From Stagonosporopsis chrysanthemi (taxonomy: Eukaryota; Ascomycota; Dothideomycetes; Pleosporales; Didymellaceae), in NCBI GenBank assembly GCA_022560025.1, contig JAFISE010000042.1, positions 124,001 to 188,000 of the forward strand: DNA of 64,000 bases, in the 5' to 3' direction. The notes beneath the pieces are model-generated. The model had not been told where the DNA came from and ran no database searches. It saw only the letters and a list, made by a program, of their open reading frames with translations. Positions 53,655-63,741 of this stretch are shown here, piece by piece. The stretch's first letter is position 1, and each line of letters begins with the position of its first letter. The position numbers were made by a program, and so were the translations under genes.

Positions 53655-54568
53655 CGTCTTGTGCATGCTCAGCAAAGAACAAAGAAAAGTGACTATGGAA
53701 TATCAATGCGATGGCTCCACCCGGTGGTGATGTAGACTATTGTATCAGAGAGTGATCTATGTGTCTCTCAAGAAGTTGAATACAGGCATTTGAAATAGTT
53801 TGGAGTTGACTATCTCCGCACTACTCCTTGCCGTATCAAAGCCTTTGAGACTGACCCGAGGGATTTACCCGAACGATCAGCCAAGGGGTTGCACCTGATA
53901 CGACAGTACTAACACATGATCTGGGGTACAGTAGCACAGGGGCTCCTATCTGGTGTCGGATGGCGTACCAATGTGTTAGTCGGCTAGATAACGAATACTA
54001 TCGAGAACGATTTCCGGTCTTCCTAAAATGGACAGTGTGAATGACAATTGGGTGGTAGGTTCATGGCGGATAATGCGAAGACGGAGAACCTCCGCGCCCT
54101 TACAGTGGCTAGTGCCTTCACAGCCCAGCGCGTTGTCCCACAAAAAAAGATCCACAGTTCGATCCGCTCTTGATTTGTGAACAAAGCAGCACACACTTAC
54201 TCCAACTCGCAGCAGACCGGCTGTACGTGTGTCGAGCGTCTATGGAGATTGATAGCGCTGAATCAGGTCCGAGAGTACCGGATGCACCGGGGTAGATTTT
54301 GGGGCTTCAGAGCAAGATACGGGGCCATCCAAAATTAGTGGTCAAAGAGTGGTTGGTCAACATCAACGCAAGCTCAATCCATGGTCGGTTTCGTAATGAT
54401 ATCGAGCAAGAGGGCGTCGCCTCACGAATCAAAACTTGCCAAATGACCCTTTGTCGTTACGTCAGATTGTCTACACTGTATAGACATAGGGTGTTCTGCC
54501 CTTCGCCGCTCAATTTGCGTCGTTATAATTTAAATCTCTTGCATTATCGGCGACAGTGTGTCTCTAAA
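53655..54568. other. Intergenic upstream of the FMO gene
   Basis: 0.9 kb between the start of the FMO gene and the 3' end of the SDR gene (both minus strand). It contains a CGGATAATGC copy at 54067-54076, about 410 bp before the FMO start. No coding frame supported. Confidence 0.45.
54067..54076 (+). promoter_or_regulatory. Candidate regulator site, copy 3 (CGGATAATGC)
   Basis: Ten bases identical to the left part of copy 2 in the decarboxylase promoter. It lies about 410 bp upstream of the FMO start codon. Confidence 0.35.
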
Positions 54569-55450
54569 TCAGGGAGGGCTAATAACACCATCGATCGTAC
54601 CAGCATGCAGACCTCCGGTGATTTGAATATCGGCCGCTGTTGTATGCCTTGCTGCATCGCTCAGCAGGTACACGATAGCAGGTGTCAGGTCGTTTTGTGT
54701 ACTGAGTCTTTGCAGTGGCGGTGCAAGCCACATTTGGTCGCCTTCTCTCTTGCTCTTCGACGCGCGCACATCTCGAGTCATCTGGGAGTCGACAAATCCT
54801 GGTGAAATTGTGTTGACCCGGATATTGTGCTTCGCGAGTTCCACTGCCAGAGCTTTTGAGAGCATAAGGATGCCACCTTTCGAGGCATTGTACGCTGCCA
54901 TCCTGTAGCCGGGAAGGCCAATGTGGGAGGACTGGGAAGCAATAAGAACTAAACTGCCAGGTGTGTTCTGTTTGATGATCTGCTTGGTCACAAGCTGAAC
55001 AATGAAGAAAACTCCACGAACCTGGCATACATCAGTTAAAAGAGATCATCATCAGGTGATACAGTTTGATCTTACGTTGATTTCTTGAATGCGAGTGAAT
55101 TCCTCCCAGGTTTGCTCAACAAAAGGCTTGTCAATAGCGATACCAGCGGCAGGCACACACCCATCAATGGTTCCTCCCAGGCTCTCCAAAGCTCTTGTAA
55201 ATCCTGCATTGAGACTTTCTTGCTGGGTAAGATCGGTCTGATGGTACGAGGTTTTGACACCAAATTTGGAGGCCAATTCTTCAAATTCAGCCGTTGGTCG
55301 TTCTTGAATATCCAGAACAGCTACATTGCCACCCATTTCACAGATCGCTCTTGTCGCTGCGAAGCCAATACCCTGTGCTCCGCCAGTGATGAGGTAGTTC
55401 CTGCCTTTCAGCTCGAACATTGGTCGAACCGAATCAAGTTTGTCTGCCAT
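54569..55450 (-). CDS. Short-chain dehydrogenase/reductase (classical SDR)
   Basis: Exons 55450-55076 and 55021-54569 with a 54-bp intron, 275 residues. Cofactor motif TGGAQGIGFAATRAI (TGxxxGIG, about residues 23-30), catalytic Ser region LVLIASQSSHIG, and YxxxK in AAYNASK (Tyr near 169, Lys near 173), then the RVNTISPGFVDSQM segment. The sequence after the first beta strands (VLDIQERP) has an acidic residue that favours NAD over NADP. The SDR would oxidise an alcohol or reduce a ketone. It is divergent from the dienelactone-hydrolase-like gene with a shared 673-bp promoter. Confidence 0.9.
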
Positions 55451-56123
55451 ATTGATAGGAATCGGTCGACGATGAAACGAAAAATGTAATCACAGGATGT
55501 CGGAATCGGGGCGGATCAACAATTTGAATGTAGGAGTTGGGGTTATTCGTTGCTTCAACAGTCCGTTTTCAAAGGGTGGTCCTAACTTTCTGGACCGCGC
55601 CGGCTGTAAGCAGGTCGAGAATGGTGTTAGCGTCGGCAGCGACCCTTTGCGAAGGACTGGAAAAGGCTACTTCCTTGCCACACATGGTGGGGTAAACTCA
55701 TCTACTACTCATGCTGTCCGTATAGACACGTGGATAAACATGAATACGCGGTGGTGAATTTGCATGTCGCTGACTAGGCATGCTTGCGGTGCGCTTTCCC
55801 GCCCGAATGCCCTTACTGACTCGAAGAGTGCATTATCCTTATCGCAGTTGCCGACGGCCTCGAGGGTGCGACTGCCGCCATTGCACCGAAGTCTCACCGC
55901 GAGATCGCCCTGTGACGGTACGCTAAACAATACAAGTCGGCGGAGTGCATTCCACGGTTCCACTACTACCTGTCAGCGGTTACTGAGGAGAAATGCACCA
56001 TCAGCGTAGCACGATAGAAGGCGGCGGGGGCAAGGTATATATGTCCTGGGACAATCGATTGCAAAACACCTCAGTTGATGCAATTATTAAGCTCAATACA
56101 CGTAATTCTCAGCAGTAATCGCC
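55451..56123. promoter_or_regulatory. Shared divergent promoter (SDR / dienelactone-hydrolase-like gene)
   Basis: 673 bp between two start codons. It contains the reverse-complement GGATAATGCAC copy (55828-55838), a TATATAT stretch at 56036-56042 about 85 bp before the plus-strand ATG, and a GC-rich patch near 56020. No coding frame supported. Confidence 0.55.
55828..55838 (-). promoter_or_regulatory. Candidate regulator site, copy 4 (GGATAATGCAC, reverse strand)
   Basis: Eleven bases identical to the decarboxylase-promoter copy 2, in opposite orientation. Preceded by A instead of C on that strand, so the CGG triplet is not conserved here. Confidence 0.35.
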
Positions 56124-57518
56124 ATGTTCCAGGACATCACAAACCCGCCACCGCCGCTTCCTGCAACAGAACTTCATACATTAGATGCAGGCGTGTTGAT
56201 ATTGTCACCTCTTGTCCGCAGAGGGACTGGACCTCCACTCATCATCCTCACTGGAAACAACGAAAACAAAACCAGGATTACGGAAGGAGTCCCATCACAC
56301 CTCATCAAATGGGCTGAGGAAGGTTTCATGGTCGCTGAAATTCAACAACAAGCACTCGAAAAAGACGCTGTTAGAGCCTTGAAGCGCAGTATTGAGGCTT
56401 TGAGACAAAACTCAAAATGCGAACCCAAAGATAAGATAGGGCTTGTTGGTATGTAGCATCTGAAATTGTCGCACTCGATTGGGAGCTGACAAAATGACAC
56501 CCATAGCTTACGAGCCAGCGTCGTGGAATCTAGCTGCAGACGCTGTAAACGCAACACCCGACATCAAAGCTATAGTGATCTACGCAAATGCGTCAGAAAA
56601 AGTCGCGATCTCAGCTGCGCGCGTGCCTACTTTACAACACCTCGCCGGCAAAAAGAGCGACGACCCAATAAGATCAAACGACCTTACAGAATATCACTAT
56701 CCTGGCACAGAAACGTACAAGTTCGCAACGCCGTTCCATGAGACATTCCACTACACTACAGAAGCATTGTCACATACTCGTTCGCTTACGCATTTGAAGC
56801 CCCGTCTAGACGGCCCTTACTTTGATCTTGAAGTGATATGGGACGAACATTGCTACTATGAATTCGCGGATCGGTCAGTGGAGCATACTATGAGCACGAT
56901 GGTGCAAGAACCATATGTTAATCACGTACCCACGGTAGGCATCGATCCCAAAATGTACCTAACACAATTCTGACCAGACTACAGCTCACAGGCGGTGTCG
57001 GCCGGGGCCCGCTGACTGATTTTTACCGGCACAATTTCATCTTTAATAACTCTGCCGATACCGCGTTGGAACTTGTCAGCAGGTCAATTGCAATCGATCG
57101 CATCATCGATGAATTCATATTCAGCTTCACACACGATCGGGAACTAGACTGGCTGTGGGTACCCCCATCCCAACCTTCCTTGTCCGAAGGCCTATTGACA
57201 ACACCTTACAGCGTACCTGGAATTCCTCCAACAAATCTCAAGGTCGAGGTGCCTTTCTCGGCTGTGGTCAATATCCGTGGAGACCGCCTGTACCACGAAC
57301 ACATCTCATGGGATCAGGGTAGTGTTCTGAGGCAATTGGGTCTATTGCCCGAATACCTTCCATTTCCCTACGCGTTGCCTGACGGCAGAACGCCAGCAGC
57401 GGGCAAGTCATTCGAGTATCGAGTTCCAGTTGCTGGTACAGATACTGCTCAAAAGATGCGTGATCGGAATTTGGTGCAATCCAATCAGATGTTTGACTTC
57501 AAGATCAGGGAAGTTTAG
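56124..57518 (+). CDS. Carboxymethylenebutenolidase (dienelactone hydrolase)-like protein with SnoaL-like tail
   Basis: Exons 56124-56448, 56507-56934, 56985-57154 and 57212-57518; introns 58, 50 and 57 bp; 409 residues. The last intron uses GTGGGT after GACTGGCT and is stop-free in frame; splicing yields DWLVPGIPPT, which fits the family better than the read-through version. The N-terminal part resembles the alpha/beta-hydrolase fold of dienelactone hydrolases (IGLVAYEPASWNLAADAV). The C-terminal part (YFDLEVIWDEHCYYEFADRSVEHTMSTMVQEPYVNHVPT, TGGVGRGPL, DFYRHNFIF) is the SnoaL-like half of fungal proteins annotated as carboxymethylenebutenolidases. The nucleophile motif GxCxG is not visible, so catalysis may differ from true dienelactone hydrolases. 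Ring-cleavage products of catechol would be natural substrates of the family. Confidence 0.75.
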
Positions 57519-57778
57519 ACCAGGGTAAAACGACGATAATAGATCACGAATTGCACCCATGTCAAATGCTTTGGAAGATGCGCTTACTTCTTGATTACTC
57601 AAAGAGCTAGCCGTGGACAAGTCTCTAAGGCTATTGCTCCTTTCCAAAAAGGAGAGGGAAAAACTCCTACCTCTCATGCAGATGCTGTTTGTCGCTCTTT
57701 TGTGGATGGCAAATCTTGATTTTCCCCCTGATATATATTTCATCTCCTGCACCGCAAAGGAGTTTCTCTTCCTTCACA

Positions 57779-59937
57779 TCAAGCAACGGGCTCCAAGATC
57801 ACCGCCGTGCGTCCATTAATGTCCAGAGTGAAGGAGGCTTCGCCATTGACATCAGCCTTGACTACCTCCTCTCCAAGTTTGTATGATTTCCCAGCCTGCA
57901 TATTCTTGAAACCCAAGTTGAAGGCACCAGGCTGTTTGCCGTTATAAAAGACAAGCTCTACAGACTTGCCATCGTGCGAGTACGCCTTGGCTACAAGTAC
58001 ATCAGGAAAAGCAACCTTGTCCAGGATCGGCGCGCGGAAGCAGTGCTCTGGTGTCCCTTCAGTGAACATCCTTGTCCAGTCTCCGCGCGCACCTATCCGG
58101 CCACGCAAGCCGCCAAGTTGACCGATAGTCGAGAGCCCCTTATTCTTGAGAGCACCTGTCTTTGTCTCATAGACAGGGAAATGTTCTTCGTCCACCTGTC
58201 GCAAGAGCTCATCCCGGATTTTGTAGTCGCCGTATTCGCCTGCAACGCCGACCATGGCATTTCGGACAAAGCCTCGGCCACTTTTATAGTTGCCAGGGTC
58301 GAGGTTGTCGGCGCCAACAAGATTTGCGAGCTCCAATTTGCCGTCTTTAGTCCACTGCAAATTTTCGCGCTTCATAAGTGCCCAATGGCGATGAGCAACG
58401 TGAGGAAGGTATGGCCCACAGTGGACGGCTGGCGCTACATCCGAAATCGCTCCAGCAAGACCTGGGATCGTAAAGCCAGTCAGTTCTGAACGGATGGGAA
58501 GGATAGTGCCGTCTGCATTAGAAAATTCGCTGGCTAGGGCAAAGTTGAATCTCTCTTTGAGTTTGTTGCTGTAGTCGGTGCCAAGGGCCTTGTCTGCTGC
58601 CACGATTCCACTAAAGCCAACCAAGTTGCACAAAGTATAGATCCAGTTTGGCTCGCATGGATAGAGGTTGTAACTGCTCTGATCCATGTTACGGAAGACG
58701 GCCTCGGCGATAGATGGCAAGTCGTACTTGTACTTAGCATTATCCGTGATAACGAATTCCATAGAGTTCTTTTTGGAGTAATAATCATCTCTGGTGGCGA
58801 TTTGGTATAAGGATGCTGCTAGTAGGATATATCCAGAAACCATCTGTACATGGTTAGCAATACGCTCAATCGAAATTTCATTAACCTACAATGTTGTCTT
58901 TCTTGATCGGATCCCAGTCTAATGTGAATTTTCCCAAGAGTGACTCCCATTTCCAGAAGCTGTGGTGGAGATTCAGCAAAATGGTATCACAGTTCATGGC
59001 CGCTGGGCAACTCACTTCATGACTTTCTTTGTCATCGACTTGTCGATCATACCACGTTGTGCCTCGGAAAGATATCCATGGAAGTTCGGGCAGTGCGTCA
59101 TTTGATACAGAGACAGCTCGTACGATCCCACATAAAGCTGGTATCGAATAGCCGCGGTCTGAAACTGATCGATGATATCGTGGTATGAGAAGTCGTCCTG
59201 TGGCGCAAGACCGACCTCCAATGCCCATTGAAGGAATCGCAGCGATCGCTCGCTGGCCTCCCGAGATCCTGGTGCAGGCGCTGAGCTGGCAGTTGCATCG
59301 TTTTCTTTCACCGCATTGACGAGGAACGCATTACGCTCATCTCTTTTCTTCTCTGCCTCGGCATTGGCAACCTGAGTTTTCCACACAAGGATCGAAATGC
59401 CAAGCACGCATGCCACTGTAACAAGGGTACCTGCAGACTCCAATACAGTATCTCTGGCTAAGAAGGCAGCTGATAGCAATGAACCTGTCCAAAGCGCTAT
59501 CGGAAATATCAGACCACCACAGCCGAACCACATGAACAGGATAACTGGTACGGCAGCCAAGGTTACAATCAACGAAAGTATCGAGGGAATCGTGCAGACT
59601 GCAACAAAACCTGCGCCTGGGAAAAGGAGCCCAAGACCAGCCACTCTGAGTCGAGGATTCTCGGACTTATAGAAGGTAGCAAGCCCAGCTGCTGCTAAGA
59701 TTGCATACTGGATCAGCGTGCGTCTTTGATGATATTTTTTGGCACTGCCTTTGCCGCAATGGCGTGAGATCAAAACATCTGGGTTCATTAGCATGATCTG
59801 ACACTACAGGGTCACTACTGACCTTCTACATCGAATGCCTCCAGAGGCGACTTCTCGAAATATGTAGTCGATCCATTCTGGGCCGATCGCTTCGAAGAGG
59901 TCTGTGAAGAGCGCGTTGCTGTCGCAGTTGAAGTCAT
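57779..59937 (-). CDS. Linalool dehydratase/isomerase-like enzyme with N-terminal membrane region
   Basis: Exons 59937-59823, 59778-59016, 58959-58890 and 58843-57779; introns 44, 56 and 46 bp; 670 residues. The true start is the ATG at 59937 (MTSTATATRSSQ); a longer open frame in another phase covers it but has no Met. After about 50 residues come at least four hydrophobic segments, including LLFPGAGFVAVCTIPSILSL, IVTLAAVPVILFMWFGCGG and AGTLVTVACVLGISILVW. The soluble C-terminal part matches the linalool dehydratase/isomerase fold: SFWKWESLLGKF-type opening, then NLYPCEPNWIYTLCNLVGF with Cys near 379 and 388. In the bacterial enzyme two active-site Cys residues are also nine apart. The substrate of fungal members is unknown. 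It is tail-to-tail with the dienelactone-hydrolase-like gene. Confidence 0.75.
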
Positions 59938-60530
59938 GATGTTTGAGGATTAGTGCACGATGTGCAGAGCTCAAAGACTCATGGGACTTCACAGGAAGCG
60001 ATTCAAGAGATGCATATAGCTGATGGCCGCCGATCCCCCGGTTGAGTTGTCGAGGTTACGACTAGAATGGAACGACTCTTCGGACGAATTTCAACGGCTT
60101 CAGCCCGCATCTCGACACCCAATCATCTTATCAGGAGGCATTTCGGTCGAATATCATGTCTTTCGGGTTGCTGGACACAACAGGTTTGCCGAGATCCGCG
60201 GCGTTGCTCATGCGGGGGCACATACCAGCACATCCAACACCACTGCGGGGTAGATAGCCGCAGACGTCCGAATGCTTTACTAGGACAAATGTAGGTCTTG
60301 GTCTCATTTATTGAGATTGCGGGCGCGCTGCGATGTAAGCACGTTCGTTGTGATTACTTTGTGTTATTACTACCTAGTTCTGATGATGGACTGTGGTGTG
60401 CTCCTCCAGCGCTAACGTGCCGCTTCTAGCCTGCGGTTGCGTCCGTCTTTCGTGTTAATTAGACCATGACAGACAACCCGAATCAGCCAGAAACTCTCGA
60501 GATACTGGCAAGTCAAAAGCAGACGACAAC
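59938..60530. promoter_or_regulatory. Shared divergent promoter (LDI-like gene / P-type ATPase)
   Basis: 593 bp between the two proposed starts. A frame of 30 codons beginning with ATG at 60465 (MTDNPNQPETLEILA) runs into the ATPase region in another phase, so the real ATPase start may be further left if an intron was missed. No exact shared 13-mer; a weak relative (GGATTAGTGCAC) lies near 59948. Confidence 0.45.
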
Positions 60531-63065
60531 ATGGCGTGCTGTATCCTTACAGCCGTGATTATGAACCAGCTGATCAAGATCTGTGATGCGCTCGACATCA
60601 GCTTCCTACAAATCAAATACAACGACGACGAGGAGGGAGGGTCCTGCGCTCCAGCAGAAAGACAGCAGAAACCCAAAACAGGGACATGCCGCATCATTGT
60701 CGATGGCATGACCTGTAGTGCGTGCTCGTCAAGTATCGCACACGAGTTGGAGGGGCTCCATGGAGTGCACAGAGCAGGCGTATCGCTGGCGATAGGGCGC
60801 GCCACCGTATCCTACGACACATCCGTAATCAAAGTGGAAGACCTACTCGATGCCGTAAAAGAGATGGGCTATGGTGCAAAGGTTGAGAGAAATAACACAT
60901 TAGAGATGATCGAGCGCTTGCACCATTCGAATGAGCTACGTGGATTGAAACAAGCCCTCTCATCTGCCAGCGTTTGCTCGACACTCATCATTGGCCTCGA
61001 GTATATGCCAGTATTGGCGGCATTTAGCGTGGCACCTTCATCAGTTCATCGCGCTTCTGCTTATGTGGCACTGCTCTTGGCTGTTAAGGTCCAAGTCATG
61101 GATGCCTGGCCGATCCATTTGCGAGCTTGGGGCCACAAAGGCAGACGGAGATTGACCATGGATACCCTCTTGAGTTCCTCCTTGCTCCTCGGATTTGGCT
61201 TGTGCCTATTGCAAGCAATCCTCCAGCAATACAAACAAAGCTTAACATACGCGTCGACTGGTTCGTTTCTTACTATCGTCATCCTTGCAGGAAAGTACCT
61301 CGAGGCAGTGCTGAAAAGGGAGAGCAACCGCAATCTTGCCGCACTGTACGAGCTTCAGGGTGATAAAGAGATGTATGAGCTCGTCGATGGTGAGGTTAGT
61401 AACCTATTTGACCAGCCACGAACCCATACTAATTAGTGAATAGATCACCGTCTCAGCGTCATTGCTGCGGAAAGGTGACGTTGTGCTTATACACCCGCAT
61501 ACCACCGTGCCTTGTGATTGCTATATACTAGAAGGAAGTTCAGCAATCAACGAATCAACCATCACTGGAGAAACTCTTCCTGTCGTGAAAAGCAGAGGCG
61601 ATCTGCTTCTTGCAGGGACGAAGAATCTTTCTAGCCAGATCCGTGTCGTGGTCGCATTAGATCAGATTGAGTCGTCACTGGCAAAAGTCATTGAAGGAGT
61701 GACAGCGGCTTCCGAGCAGCAATTGGAAGGCACGGAGTTCTTGGACATCATCATGAGATATTTCGTCTCTGGAGTGGTGGGTTTAGCTGCGGCGGCATTT
61801 TTGGCGACGACGTGGAGTGAACCTTTCACACTTTCTCTGGGGGGTTTCGTGACCGCTTGCGAAAGAGCAGCAACAGTGTTGGCTGCTGCTTGCCCTTGTG
61901 GAATTGGGCTAGCCACACCATCTGCTGCTATGGCAGGCATAGGTGCGCCACCTGAAACGACTGGCTTAGAGTAAGACTGACACCCAGAACAGATATTGCG
62001 CATTCGCAAGGCATGTTACTCGGTGGCGGGATAAGAACGATGCGCGCCCTCTCCTCTACCACTCACGTCATCATGGACAAAACAGGCACACTGACACAGG
62101 GTCGACTTGGTGTTGTCAGTCACCATTTCGTCGAGGAACTGAGACTTAACCGCCAGTTATGTTTCAGGCTTCTCGCAGCCGCAGAGTTCGAAGAAGCACG
62201 CGTTCATCCTGTGGCAAACGCGGTCTTCAAATGGGCACTCTCAAGCTCTCAAGGTAGACCAGTGGGCTTGGTGCCAGAGACCAGGAATATGCGACGAGTC
62301 CTTGGAATGGGAGTCAGCTGTGAGGTGAAAGGACATTCGAACGAATGGATTGCCGTACATGTGGGGCACGCATCGTTTCTCTTATCAAACGGTATTGTCA
62401 TTCCAGATACGCAAGACGGCAATGGACAAGCAGCTTCGAGGGTGCATTTCGCCTTTTCCAATCAATACGCTGGAAGCCTCATCATCCATGATACCATCCG
62501 ACCCAACGCATCATATGTCGTTACCAAGCTTCTGGAGTCAGGCCGCCAAGTCACAATGCTCACTGGTGACAACAATGAAGAAGCCACACGCATCTCCAGT
62601 GCTCTTGGGATCCAAGTGCTCGCGTCCCGCGCACTCCCACACGACAAAGTTGCGCATGTCAAAGAACTCCAGGCACGCGGTCATCATGTCGCCATGGTTG
62701 GTGACGGAGTGAATGACGCGCCTGCACAGGCAGTAGCAGATGTTGGTATCTCTATCTCGCGGACACAAGGGTTTCTCGTCGGTTCCGGCAGTGTGGTGAT
62801 CGTCTCCGGAGATTTGCATGCCCTCGTAAAATTGTTTGCGATCTCGACAAGTGTCGTCTGGCAGGCAAAGATGAATGTTTGCTGGGCCTTGATCTACAAC
62901 ACATTCGCGCTGAGTCTGGCACTGGGGCTCTGGGAGCCGTGGGGACTGCGGATCACGCAGGGTATGGCAGGGACACTCATGGCAGGGAGCAGTGCGAGCG
63001 TGTTAGGGATGAGCCTCTGGTTGCGATGGAGATTGCGAAGTTCTGGCGCTCGAATGACTGAATGA
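60531..63065 (+). CDS. P1B-type (copper-like) heavy-metal transporting ATPase
   Basis: Exons 60531-61394, 61444-61942 and 61993-63065; introns 49 and 50 bp; 811 residues. One heavy-metal-associated domain has GMTCSACSSSI (Cys near 62 and 65). P-type hallmarks: TGE in STITGETLPV (about 329), the transmembrane metal site CPC in AACPCGIGLATPS (438-440), phosphorylation motif DKTGTLT (Asp near 483), TGDNNEEA and MVGDGVNDAP. The CPC-to-GIG change after the metal site is unusual, as the common form is CPCALGLATP. The HP motif is present as VHPVANAV but without the usual SE before it. These are Cu(+)-type features; the ion is inferred. The N-terminus begins abruptly in what could be the remnant of another metal-binding domain, so the start is uncertain. 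Confidence 0.85.
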
Positions 63066-63741
63066 AACCTCATTCTGATAACGTATCAAGTATCATGGTC
63101 AGAGCTGTCCTGCTTGCGATGTTTGCTATTGGAAGTAACTTCCGCCTCCGAAACGAAACTGGAAGGTTGACCGAGCTACTGAACGAAGCTGTTCATCCCC
63201 ACAGATCTTCTGTCACCCCGCAGCCGCGATCCTAGGAACTCCGCACATTACCACGAAACGGCTTCATTTACCAAGAGAACGGGATGTGCGCCGCGAGCGA
63301 CAGGACCGCAAAGGTGCCGGCCTCCTTTGGTGTCCGTAGGCGCCCGTGAATCGAAAGACGCCGAATTTCAATCGTGACAGCCTCGCCAGCTTCCCTTCTC
63401 ACAGCAAACCCAACCTCGTTCCCCTCTCGAACTGGACACCAAGGCCCGGTAGTTCTTCCGTTCTCGCTATGGTCCTTGTGAAGCAATCAATAACTGCCGA
63501 AACGACGGTCTTCTTCGCGCATGATTGCGTCGAGCGCGATGAGCGACCCATCGAATATCGCCTAGACCATGGCATGAGTATCAATAATGGGCAGTCTCCA
63601 GCTTGAGTCTACATACGCAGCTGTAAGTCAGGGGTGGTGCTGTCTTGAGTCAGTGGTCTATAAAGCATCGTGGATCTCCTTCAATTCTTCAGCACTAAAT
63701 TCAAATTCGTCCTTCGCAATCTCCTTGATCAAGTCCCCATC
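63066..63741. other. Intergenic upstream of the right-edge gene
   Basis: 676 bp. Open frames of 60-86 codons here are unsupported. It should hold the promoter of the gene starting at 63742. Confidence 0.4.
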
